Shown piece after piece: positions 8,501 through 15,591 of a stretch of DNA of 22,038 nucleotides (position 1 is the first letter of the stretch; every line of letters begins with the position of its first letter). Made by a program: the position numbers and the translations under genes. The stretch comes from JAGKXC01 sp964554385. GTDB lineage: Bacteria > Bacteroidota > Bacteroidia > NS11-12g > UBA955. The stretch covers positions 1-22,038 of the forward strand of contig CAZKOM010000032.1 in assembly GCA_964554385.1 (NCBI GenBank). Direction: 5' to 3'. The notes below the pieces were generated by a model. It was not told the origin of the DNA and did no database searches. It was given only the letters and a program-made list of their open reading frames with translations.

Positions 8501-8963
8501 AGAAGGAGAAAATAATGGCGACGGCGATGAAAGTAAACGGATGAACCAGGAATTGGCGAAAATGGCATTAATGCAGGAACAACTGCGCAGGCAAGTTGAG
8601 CAGTTAAGGAAGGAATTGGGAGGCGGCGATCCAAGTACCAATCAGTTGCTTAAAGAAACAGAGCAATTGATGGAGCAACAAGAGCGTGATATTGTTAATG
8701 GTAAAATTGGAGCGCAAAATGTAGATAGACAAAAACAGATAATGACTCGTTTACTGGAGCACGAAAAGGCCGATAGAAAACAAGGCGAAGAGGATAAACG
8801 GGAATCAAATAAAGGGAATGGAATAACTGCGGAGGTGCCGCCCGAAATTAAAGCAGAAGTACTAAAAAAAGTAAGCGAAAAAGAACAATTACGTAAATCT
8901 CTACCTGGTTTAACTCCGTATTACCAAAACGCGAATTCGGAATTTTTAAGAGGCGTGCGATAG
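5565..8963 (+). CDS. DUF4175 family membrane-anchored coiled-coil protein
   Basis: A 1132-residue protein resembling the DUF4175 family; its molecular function is not established. Three hydrophobic segments lie near the N-terminus (about 24-46, 53-75 and 159-175). A predicted extracytoplasmic beta-rich region follows (about 190-490, with several short YADYPDYTG-like Ig/strand motifs). From about residue 500 to 920 the sequence is almost entirely Gln/Lys/Glu/Leu-rich heptads, predicted long coiled coil, broken by NP turns (LNPVKPEL, LSNPEMQ). A glycine/lysine low-complexity linker (GKGKGKPKPGGK, about 928-990) precedes a further helical segment and a conserved-looking tail. Start ATG 5565 has an SD-like AGAGG. 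The adenine-rich codons of the coil produce many antisense open frames with no coding meaning. It is transcribed after the methyltransferase and ends 19 bases before metG. Confidence 0.82.
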   Translation: MSSTVHQSLQQYIRAYHKQQWMQGILRWLMVVSFISGSVFYLEYILWLSSVYKTLLFIGLISTFAFWGYTWILKPLIHWYGGSGRLTEEEAAKKIGQEIPVIGDKLLNYLQLNSESRLPASTFINLGLIQASIEQKTLELSKVPIVESLPWGEYRKYIKKASLALVFIGVIYISQASKLGEGIQRMAHFTKTYVPQAPFNIQFSNPWEIVEGSTLLLTLNIEGKLLPESVELWSEGQNKKFRKTGPSSFVFRKEDVRESVTFWVKAAGFEFGPYEVRVIKRPQWEAIELYADYPDYTGEVDGPLAVSSGLSVPEGTMLSWKLKTKYADKLWLTKGINNSWSQPTEIGKNYQLFVKSPVELRFLLQGKLGAVSDTIATSIAVISDLYPNVDVQSTADSFKIGTWYLSGLASDDYGISTVKFYYRAMGKGLSVKDTQWQYKTVFEGQKQQIGIAFGLDSRQLVPINASAIEYYFSAVDNDRLNGGKTTKTEIRTLKLLDEISLLRSLEKQEAGIGKGMSSGVKELKEMQREAGKLQESMRNERSLDWNQENQVEKFIQEQQKMLNTLKQLQQKQEKINEQKKNLNPVKPELQQKKDEINKQLKQLSNPEMQKLLEEINKLLQQKADKQQLQQKMDEVKSMNRQQAMELEKLMEQLKSLELEEAVDLQVKAMQEWIEKQEALEKKTQGANKSELAELKKEQEQLNQELNKLDEGSKEIEEKNKALETPMDLNQGEKARNEAKEEARQAAQNLGEQKKSAATEKQRKSAEKMKEAMQQLEQSFQKEQEKRMAEDYQTLRALLDNLIELSGRQETHFLELRKINADNPRLSFLNKEQMKLKESWLFLEDSLEALAKRQMAINQFVTKELNGINYRMEEALERLRIRNLRQAAVEEQYVMSGMNSLADMLMESLQNMQQQMQQQQKEGNQACSNPNNSGKGKGKPKPGGKLSEGQEKLGEQLQKLQQMKQGKSGGAKGGQNQKPGEGENNGDGDESKRMNQELAKMALMQEQLRRQVEQLRKELGGGDPSTNQLLKETEQLMEQQERDIVNGKIGAQNVDRQKQIMTRLLEHEKADRKQGEEDKRESNKGNGITAEVPPEIKAEVLKKVSEKEQLRKSLPGLTPYYQNANSEFLRGVR

Positions 8964-8968
8964 TTTTG

Positions 8969-8976
8969 TATCTTTG
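8969..8976 (+). promoter_or_regulatory. Bacteroidota -7 promoter box of metG
   Basis: TATCTTTG is a full match to TAnnTTTG and lies 6 bases before the metG ATG at 8983, just after the DUF4175 stop (8961-8963). The predicted transcript start falls at or within a couple of bases of the ATG, so a nearly leaderless mRNA is expected. The TTG inside this box (8974-8976) could be mistaken for an alternative start. Confidence 0.55.
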
Positions 8977-8982
8977 CAGTTT

Positions 8983-11226
8983 ATGGCTAAAACCTTAATA
9001 ACTGCTGCATTGCCTTACGCTAACGGACCTGTTCATATTGGACATTTGGCAGGTGTGTATATCCCCGCGGACATTTATGCTCGTTTTCAACGACTTATGG
9101 GGGAAGAGGTATTGTTTGTTTGCGGCAGCGATGAGCATGGTGTTCCCATTACCATGCGAGCAAGAAAAGAAGGGATTACGCCCCAAGATGTAGTGGATCG
9201 TTACCATGCAATTATAGGTCAGTCCTTTGCCGATTTAGGAATTTCATTCGACATATATTCTAGAACATCTTCTGCTACTCACAAAGAGATGGCTCAAGAA
9301 TTCTTTAAAAATCTATTGGATAAAGGAGTTTTCGAGGAAATAAAAAGTGAGCAGTATTTTGATGCCCAAGAGCAACAGTTTTTAGCGGATAGATATATTT
9401 TAGGAACCTGTCCTAAATGCAGTAATCCCGATGCCTACGGGGATCAATGCGAAAAATGTGGATCTACATTAAGTCCAAGTGAATTAATTTCCCCTCGAAG
9501 TGCTTTGAGCGGGACTCCGCCAGAATTGAAAGAGACAACAAACTGGTATTTACCCTTGGGACAAATCCAAGAGGACTTCTTAAACGATTGGATTAACAGT
9601 AAGAATTCTTGGAAATCCAATGTTATAGGCCAGTGCAAAAGTTGGTTGAATGACGGGTTGAAATCAAGAGCTATGACTCGAGATTTGGATTGGGGAATTC
9701 CTGTTCCTGTGGCAAATGCTGATGGCAAGGTATTGTATGTGTGGTTTGAGGCACCGATTGGATATATTTCAGCAACTAAGGAAAAGCTGCCTGAAGATTG
9801 GCAATCTTGGTGGACCGGTGATTCTCAATTGATACATTTTATTGGTAAGGACAATATTGTATTTCACTGTATAATTTTCCCGGCAATGTTGCACCTACGA
9901 GGGGATGGATACGTGGTGCCCACGCAGGTTCCAGCCAATGAATTCCTTAACTTGGAAGGCCAGAAAATCTCAACGAGCCGGAATTGGGCTGTTTGGTTAA
10001 ATGAGTATTTGGAGGAATTGCCTAACCGCAAAGATGAATTGAGGTATGTGTTAACTTCAATTGCACCAGAAACCAAAGATTCTGAGTTTACCTGGAAAGA
10101 TTTTCAGACAAGAGTTAACTCGGAGTTAGTAGGTATTCTGGGGAATTTCGCTAATAGGGTAATGGTGCTCATGCATAAATATTATCAAGGGACATTACCT
10201 GAAGTGGAAGATTTTCCTCAGTATCGGTTAGAGAAAATATCAGCAACCGTATTGGGTATAGAGTATAATCTGCAGGCCCGAAATTCACAGTTATTATATG
10301 ATCAGTACATCGCTCCTGTGAAACAGTTATTGACTGAATACCGATTCCGTGATGCACAATTCACATTTATGGAATTAGCGCGTTTGGGGAATAAATTTTT
10401 AGCTGATTTAGAACCTTGGAAATTGGTAAAAACGGATGAAAAAGCCACGGCGTTTATTATGCGTCAGGCAACCGATTTACTATTAAATATAGCCTTGTTG
10501 ATGGAGCCTTTCATGCCGGAAGCATCTCAGCGCTTATTGAATCAGCTAGCGGTAGGGGATGTGAATTCATTGAAAACTACGTTTTGGTTAGAAAGTAAGT
10601 GGTTAACAATAGCAGCAGGTCAGCAATTAAACTCCGCAGAACTATTATTTCAGAAAATTGAAGATGATGTTGTGGACTTTCAAATTCAAAAGTTGCAGTC
10701 TTCATTAACCGTAAATAATGGTAACGCGGGGATTTCTCAATCCAATAAAGGAGTGACGAAAGAAAGCAACGAACAAGCCGGTTCAAAATCAAAGAGTCAG
10801 ATCAATGGTTCAGCTGATGAGGCTACATCCAGTACCGGAGTACCTGACATGAAAACGGTTATAGTAGCGGAAAGTGCGGGATTGACAGATAAAAAGCCGC
10901 TTATTGATTTTACTGATTTTGCGAAAATTGATTTACGCGTTGGAACTGTTATTGCTTGTGAAAAGGTTGAAAAAGCCGATAAATTATTAAAATTAACGGT
11001 GGATTTGGGGGAGACGGAACCTAGAACTATTGTTTCTGGGATAGCTATGCATTTTTCTTCCGATGAAGTAGTAGGTAATCAAGTGGTGGTGGTAGCCAAC
11101 CTCGCACCGCGGAAAATGAGAGGTATTGAAAGCCAAGGTATGATCCTAATGGCGGAAGATGCTACTGGGAAACTGGTATTTGTAAGTCCGAAATCAATGG
11201 TAAGTTCGGGTAGCGGCGTTTCTTAA
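8983..11226 (+). CDS. metG: methionyl-tRNA synthetase, dimeric type with C-terminal OB-fold
   Basis: A 747-residue class I aminoacyl-tRNA synthetase that charges tRNA-Met in the cytoplasm. Start ATG 8983 gives MAKTLITAALPYANG. Seen: the HIGH motif at 18-21, a zinc knuckle with CPKC and CEKC (Cys143, 146, 156, 159), the KMSKS-equivalent KISTS (328-332), the anticodon-binding helical domain (about 360-550), and a C-terminal tRNA-binding OB domain (about 642-737, DLRVGTVIACEKVEKADKL and APRKMRG). A Ser/Asn/Gly-rich linker of roughly 65 residues (about 575-640) joins the last two. The full set of catalytic motifs makes this the functional cellular enzyme. Its own -7 box suggests independent transcription from the upstream gene. 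The last 65 bases overlap the convergent glycosyltransferase-like gene, and no terminator is apparent. Confidence 0.98.
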   Translation: MAKTLITAALPYANGPVHIGHLAGVYIPADIYARFQRLMGEEVLFVCGSDEHGVPITMRARKEGITPQDVVDRYHAIIGQSFADLGISFDIYSRTSSATHKEMAQEFFKNLLDKGVFEEIKSEQYFDAQEQQFLADRYILGTCPKCSNPDAYGDQCEKCGSTLSPSELISPRSALSGTPPELKETTNWYLPLGQIQEDFLNDWINSKNSWKSNVIGQCKSWLNDGLKSRAMTRDLDWGIPVPVANADGKVLYVWFEAPIGYISATKEKLPEDWQSWWTGDSQLIHFIGKDNIVFHCIIFPAMLHLRGDGYVVPTQVPANEFLNLEGQKISTSRNWAVWLNEYLEELPNRKDELRYVLTSIAPETKDSEFTWKDFQTRVNSELVGILGNFANRVMVLMHKYYQGTLPEVEDFPQYRLEKISATVLGIEYNLQARNSQLLYDQYIAPVKQLLTEYRFRDAQFTFMELARLGNKFLADLEPWKLVKTDEKATAFIMRQATDLLLNIALLMEPFMPEASQRLLNQLAVGDVNSLKTTFWLESKWLTIAAGQQLNSAELLFQKIEDDVVDFQIQKLQSSLTVNNGNAGISQSNKGVTKESNEQAGSKSKSQINGSADEATSSTGVPDMKTVIVAESAGLTDKKPLIDFTDFAKIDLRVGTVIACEKVEKADKLLKLTVDLGETEPRTIVSGIAMHFSSDEVVGNQVVVVANLAPRKMRGIESQGMILMAEDATGKLVFVSPKSMVSSGSGVS

Positions 11227-12469
11227 ATAATCGACGGAATATCGATTTTCTTTCTTCCAATGTATTCACGTAGTTTACCGCAATAGACATCATTTTATCT
11301 ACGATGTCCTCGTTGCTGAACAACCGAAAATAGTTGCCAATTTCACTTTGATTGACGCTGTTGGCTTCCAAATTTGGTTGATTTGAAAGTTTGTTCAGCC
11401 AAGTGTTTTGCGATTTTTTATTTTTTTTGGATTTGATTTCCAAGGCCGTGAATGGTTCTGCAAAGGGATTAATGGGGTCTATAACTAAGTTAGATCCTTT
11501 GTTAAAGTTTTGAAAGGAATTCCCACTAATTTGGTGAGGGAATAATGAAAAATATTTACAAATGAGCTGTCCCGTATGCACGGTTAATTCTGGTAGTACA
11601 GGCACGCCCATCTTACTTAGTGCCGCGGAATTACATAATTGCTCATACTGTCCTCTGATGGGAATAATAATTAACTTCTTACCTAAATACAGCGCTTCCG
11701 CTGGGGACTCAAAGCCACCCGCAGTAATGAGTCCCGCACAATGAATCATGGAATTGCTAAATGTGTCTTTGTCTACCGGATAGCAGGTAATATGCTGATG
11801 TTTTTGTGGTTCTTTTACCTGAGAAGTGAAAATGTGAATGGGGACAAAGTTGAGCGAACTCAAATTGTTAATTAGTTCTTTAATGGAGTATTGAGGTAAA
11901 TAAACGGTTAAATGGCCTTGATTACTTGGATTCGTCTGTCTAACAGATTCTTTGATTATCGGTGGTAAAATCCCCAAATCGTAGGGTAGGAAGTGTAAGC
12001 CGATATGTACCGATGCTTTACAATAGTTTTTAAGCACCCATTCTCCTAAAGTATCACTTTTTTCGGGTCTAGGTGATTTTGTATACTGAAAACTCGCTTG
12101 ATGGCCCCAATGAACGGATTTCACTTTTCTTAATCGACAGGCTAATGATGTTAACGAATCAAAATCATTGATTATTAAATCGTATTGATGTACTGGAATA
12201 GAAACAATTTGCTTAATAATTTTAAGCGGATTCAATTGCTTGAACATCTTCCAGTAATCCAGTCCCCCACCGTGTTTGTAAAACAGTGAAATCCCCGACA
12301 AACGGTATTTTACGGGTAAATCTACAGGTAAATTGCAGTTAGAACCGGAAAGTAAAATATCAACAGTTCCATATTTTGAAAGGTATTGATATACCTCTGA
12401 GGCACGAGAAATATGGCCATTTCCTGTGGCTTGTACCGAGTATAATATTTTTAATGAGTTAGACAGCAT
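11162..12469 (-). CDS. GT-B glycosyltransferase-like protein (MJ1255-like family)
   Basis: A 435-residue protein with the two-lobed layout of UDP-sugar glycosyltransferases related to MurG/GT28. The N-terminal lobe begins LKILYSVQATGNGHISRA (6-23), a glycine-rich acceptor-side loop, followed by VDILLSGS and YDLIINDFDSL. The C-terminal lobe has the nucleotide-sugar region ITAGGFESPAEALYLGKKL (249-266) and GQYEQLCNSAAL (273-284). No transmembrane segment is seen. Residues about 315-380 form a polar Asn/Lys/Ser-rich stretch that looks like an insertion. Its ATG overlaps the end of the metallophosphatase gene by 11 bases, implying translational coupling and a shared task, most simply envelope glycolipid synthesis (inference). 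The last 21 codons are antisense to metG. Donor and acceptor are unknown. Confidence 0.75.
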   Translation of the reverse strand: MLSNSLKILYSVQATGNGHISRASEVYQYLSKYGTVDILLSGSNCNLPVDLPVKYRLSGISLFYKHGGGLDYWKMFKQLNPLKIIKQIVSIPVHQYDLIINDFDSLTSLACRLRKVKSVHWGHQASFQYTKSPRPEKSDTLGEWVLKNYCKASVHIGLHFLPYDLGILPPIIKESVRQTNPSNQGHLTVYLPQYSIKELINNLSSLNFVPIHIFTSQVKEPQKHQHITCYPVDKDTFSNSMIHCAGLITAGGFESPAEALYLGKKLIIIPIRGQYEQLCNSAALSKMGVPVLPELTVHTGQLICKYFSLFPHQISGNSFQNFNKGSNLVIDPINPFAEPFTALEIKSKKNKKSQNTWLNKLSNQPNLEANSVNQSEIGNYFRLFSNEDIVDKMMSIAVNYVNTLEERKSIFRRLFKKRRYPNLPLISDLQIPVSQ

Positions 12470-13322
12470 CAGTAAAAGCTACCCAGGCAGGTACGTTGGA
12501 GGAAGGAATGACTCCAGGCATTGGTATTTTTAACAAATCTTGGAATTCATTTTTCTGTTTGATCTTTTCCTTTTTACTCAAGGGGTGGTGTGTATAAATG
12601 CTCCATTCCCCCTTTGAATATTCTAAGGAAGTGAGATTTTCTATCCAATCCCCGCTATTTAGATATCGAACAGATCCCTGATTATTGGAAATAATTCGGT
12701 CTTGTGGTTGATGAATATGACCGCAGCAGACAACGTCATATCCTTCTTGAATCGCCAGTTCGGCAGCGGTTTCCTCAAAATTGGCAATCCAGCTAACGGC
12801 TTTTTTTACCCCGGATTTTATCTTCTTGGAAAAGCTCATTTTTTCTCTCCCAAAAAATTCTGCAAATCGATTGATCTGATGGTTTACCCAAATGAGAATG
12901 TCATACCCCTTTCCGCCTAATTTTGCCAATATTTTGGCACTACCCTGGGTGGTAGCATCAAAAATATCACCGTGAAAAAACCATATTTTTTTACCGTCTT
13001 TTTCTAAAATCAATTTATCGTCTAAGATGATATTCCCCAATTCTATTCCTGAATATCGGCGCAATGCCTCGTCATGATTGCCCGTGATGTAATAAACCTT
13101 ACAGCCTTTTTCCGCCATCTTTAATATTTTCCGCAATACTTGCATGTGAGAAGCGGGAAAGTAACGTTTTTTAAATTGCCAGATATCGATGATGTCGCCG
13201 TTTAAAACTAGAATTTCCGGTTTTATACTGGATAGATAATCACAAATGTCTTCGGCATGACAACCAAAGGTTCCTAAATGCAAATCACTCAGTACGCAAA
13301 TGTCTAATTTCTTTTTGGTCAT
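12459..13322 (-). CDS. UDP-2,3-diacylglucosamine diphosphatase-like metallophosphatase
   Basis: A 287-residue calcineurin-type phosphoesterase related to LpxH, which cleaves UDP-2,3-diacylglucosamine to lipid X in lipid A synthesis. The metal-binding set is complete: SDLHLG (Asp13, His15), NGDIIDIW (Asp43), GNHDE (Asn82, His83), HGD (His117) and GHIHQP (His202, His204). The ATG at 13322 is chosen because MTKKKLDICVLSDLHLG is the expected short N-terminus; in-frame starts at 13385 (ATG) and 13397 (GTG) would add 21-25 residues unlike the family. The extra 40 or so C-terminal residues contain a basic helix. First gene of a two-gene operon with the overlapping glycosyltransferase. Bacteroidota often carry more than one LpxH-like protein, so the substrate may be a related nucleotide-lipid and no symbol is given. 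Confidence 0.82.
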   Translation of the reverse strand: MTKKKLDICVLSDLHLGTFGCHAEDICDYLSSIKPEILVLNGDIIDIWQFKKRYFPASHMQVLRKILKMAEKGCKVYYITGNHDEALRRYSGIELGNIILDDKLILEKDGKKIWFFHGDIFDATTQGSAKILAKLGGKGYDILIWVNHQINRFAEFFGREKMSFSKKIKSGVKKAVSWIANFEETAAELAIQEGYDVVCCGHIHQPQDRIISNNQGSVRYLNSGDWIENLTSLEYSKGEWSIYTHHPLSKKEKIKQKNEFQDLLKIPMPGVIPSSNVPAWVAFTDAV

Positions 13323-13339
13323 ACTTTTAGTTACTCGAA

Positions 13340-13353
13340 ATACCAACTGGTAT
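13340..13353. promoter_or_regulatory. 14-bp palindrome upstream of the metallophosphatase gene
   Basis: ATACCAACTGGTAT is a perfect 6-2-6 palindrome ending 17 bases before the minus-strand start codon at 13322. With a 2-base bulge it extends to GAAA/TTTC flanks. Its position fits an operator or leader structure for the metallophosphatase/glycosyltransferase operon; function is inferred only from symmetry and place. Confidence 0.35.
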
Positions 13354-13386
13354 GTTTCTACAATATTGAAAGGATAATAAATCATC

Positions 13387-13431
13387 GTTAAATCCACACG
13401 AGTTGATTTGTTTTGTTAACATGGATTTAAC
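13387..13431. repeat. 10-bp perfect inverted repeat in the divergent ppk1 / metallophosphatase promoter region
   Basis: GTTAAATCCA (13387-13396) and its exact complement TGGATTTAAC (13422-13431) are separated by 25 bases. The centre-to-centre distance is 35 bases. The pair sits between the divergent starts at 13322 (minus) and 13489 (plus), so it could be a pair of regulator half-sites for either gene. No T-tract follows, so it does not look like a terminator. Confidence 0.45.
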
Positions 13432-13475
13432 ATAAAGGTATTATTAATACAAGATTTAGAGGTGATTTAAGCAAG

Positions 13476-13483
13476 GATATTTG
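13476..13483 (+). promoter_or_regulatory. possible -7 promoter box of ppk1
   Basis: GATATTTG matches TAnnTTTG except at its first base and ends 5 bases before the GTG start codon at 13489. If used, transcription would begin at or next to the start codon. No clear -33 TTG is seen. Confidence 0.35.
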
Positions 13484-13488
13484 TACAC

Positions 13489-15591
13489 GTGCAAAATATT
13501 GTAGCGTCAAAAAGCAAATTTATTATTCGCGATTTAAGTTGGTTAACGTTTAATGGTAGGGTATTACAAGAAGCTGAGGACTCCGATAATCATCTTCACG
13601 ATCGTTTGAAATTTCTAGGCATATTCTCGAATAATCTGGATGAGTTCTTTCGGGTTAGGGTTGCTACACTCAATAAAATGGTGAAATTAGGTGGGGCGGC
13701 GAAAATGCAATTGGAAACACACCCAGATAAAATTTTAAAGCAAATTCAAACCACGGTTGTAAGCCAACAAGCAACCTTTGAGAAGATATTCAGAGAAATT
13801 GTAGAAGAATTAGGGCAGAAGAATGTATTTCTAAAAACAGAAAAACAGATCAATAAGGAACAAAAAGAATTTGTAACTAAGTACTTTGATGAAAAGTTAC
13901 ATACTCGAATCGTGCCTTTGATGGTAGAGAGTATTCCGTCCATGCCGTTATTGCGGGATCGAAGTATTTATTTGGCCTGTGTTCTAGGGCACGATACCAA
14001 TCCGCTGATGCAGCGTTATGCATTAATTGAAATTCCAGTGGGGGAATTGTCCCGATTTGTTATTCTTCCTTCTAAAAAAGGAGTGCATGATATTATGTTG
14101 TTGGAAGACGTTATTCGTTTTAATTTACCCTATTTGTTTGCTCCGTTTGGGTTTAATCGATTCATGGGTCATATTATTAAAGTAACAAGAGATGCGGAAT
14201 TGGACATGGATAATGATTTAAATTCCAATGTGATTGACGAATTAGAGAAAGGACTTAAAAACAGAAAAAAAGGGAAAGCTACACGTTTTGTGTACGATAA
14301 GCAGATTGATCCTAATTTGTTAGATTGGTTGGTTAAACGCCTTAATCTGTCCAGAAAAGACAACCTGATTCCCGGCGGCCGGATTCATAATTTTAAGGAT
14401 TTTATGGATTTTCCGAAATCGGTATTTCCCGATATTATTGAAAGACCAAAACCTTTTGTACACCCTTTGTTGCAACAGCCGTGTAGGATTTTAGATGTCT
14501 TAAACAAAACCGATGTAATGTTGCACTTTCCATACCATTCGTTTGATTCGGTTATTGACCTACTCCGGGAAGCAGCTATCGATCCGGCGGTGGTGAGTAT
14601 AAAAATTACGTTGTATCGACTTGCATCGGATTCCAAAGTCATCAATGCTTTAATTAATGCAGTTAGAAATGGGAAGCAAGTGGTGGTGGTAATAGAATTA
14701 AAAGCCCGATTTGACGAAGAAGCTAATTTACGTTGGAGGCGAAGGTTAGAGGAAGAAGGGGTTACTGTGAAAATAGGAGTGCCTAACATGAAAGTGCATG
14801 CAAAAATTTGTGTGATCAAGCGCAGAGAATTCAATCAAACCAAACACTTTGGGTTTGTAAGTACAGGAAATTTGAATGAAAGTACGGCTAAAATTTACGG
14901 CGACCATTGTCTGTTAACCAGCAATCCCAAAATTTTAATGGATGTGAACAAAGTTTTTGATTGCTTAGAAAAAGACTCCCCCAATGTTGGTGTATTAAAA
15001 TCGTTAAAGACCTTAGTGGCATCTCCGGTAAATACTCGGAAGTTCTTTCAAACCCAAGTTGAAAAGCAAATTGCATTAGCGAAAAAGAAGAAATCGGCAT
15101 CCATGATCGTGAAGCTGAATTCGCTAAGTGATAAACCAATGATTGAAACGCTGTATGCAGCCGCCAAAGCAGGTGTGCGCTTGGATTTAATTATTCGTGG
15201 AATTTGTTGTGCGGTTTCGGATCAGAAATCGTTTAAGATGAAACCGAAAGCAATAAGTATTGTGGATCAGTATTTGGAACATGCCCGAGTAATGATTTTT
15301 GGAGAAGGTATAAATCGGCAGGTATTTATTTCATCGGCTGATTGGATGTCCAGGAATTTAGATAATCGAGTGGAAATTTCTTGTCCAATCGAAAATCCAT
15401 TGTGGCAAGACGAGTTATCCCATATTATGAACATTCAGTTGAGGGAAAATCAAAAAGCACGAATTTTGGATTCTGCGCTCAGCAATCAGTACGTAGAAAA
15501 GAGAGAAGGAGAAGCTGATTGTCGTTCGCAATTATTAATCTACCAGTACCTTGCATCCAAAGAATACACCCTTGAATCTCGGAGCCATTGA
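13489..15591 (+). CDS. ppk1: polyphosphate kinase 1
   Basis: A 700-residue PPK1, which reversibly polymerises the gamma-phosphate of ATP into inorganic polyphosphate and is usually membrane-associated. The N-terminal signature is RDLSWLTFNGRVLQEAEDS (14-32). The two phospholipase-D-like halves each carry their histidine: the autophosphorylated His437 in NMKVHAKICV, and His598 in IVDQYLEHARV. Arg/Lys-rich active-site strands are present, for example IKITLYRLA (371-379), KARFDEEANLRWRRRLE (405-421) and IIRGICC (568-574). The length is typical. The start is GTG 13489: no ATG lies between the in-frame stop at 13468 and the conserved N-terminus. The gene overlaps the following Ppx/GppA gene, so the cell makes the polymerase and a degrading enzyme from one transcript. 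A perfect inverted repeat lies upstream. Confidence 0.97.
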   Translation: MQNIVASKSKFIIRDLSWLTFNGRVLQEAEDSDNHLHDRLKFLGIFSNNLDEFFRVRVATLNKMVKLGGAAKMQLETHPDKILKQIQTTVVSQQATFEKIFREIVEELGQKNVFLKTEKQINKEQKEFVTKYFDEKLHTRIVPLMVESIPSMPLLRDRSIYLACVLGHDTNPLMQRYALIEIPVGELSRFVILPSKKGVHDIMLLEDVIRFNLPYLFAPFGFNRFMGHIIKVTRDAELDMDNDLNSNVIDELEKGLKNRKKGKATRFVYDKQIDPNLLDWLVKRLNLSRKDNLIPGGRIHNFKDFMDFPKSVFPDIIERPKPFVHPLLQQPCRILDVLNKTDVMLHFPYHSFDSVIDLLREAAIDPAVVSIKITLYRLASDSKVINALINAVRNGKQVVVVIELKARFDEEANLRWRRRLEEEGVTVKIGVPNMKVHAKICVIKRREFNQTKHFGFVSTGNLNESTAKIYGDHCLLTSNPKILMDVNKVFDCLEKDSPNVGVLKSLKTLVASPVNTRKFFQTQVEKQIALAKKKKSASMIVKLNSLSDKPMIETLYAAAKAGVRLDLIIRGICCAVSDQKSFKMKPKAISIVDQYLEHARVMIFGEGINRQVFISSADWMSRNLDNRVEISCPIENPLWQDELSHIMNIQLRENQKARILDSALSNQYVEKREGEADCRSQLLIYQYLASKEYTLESRSH

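Noticed and set aside
8974..8982. TTG 9 bases upstream as the metG start
   Set aside because: The TTG is part of the TATCTTTG promoter box, and MAKTLITAALPYANG from the ATG at 8983 is the normal family N-terminus.
13323..13397. Longer metallophosphatase starting at 13385 or 13397
   Set aside because: The added residues do not resemble the family and would read through the 14-bp palindrome; MTKKKLDICVLSDLHLG is the expected beginning.
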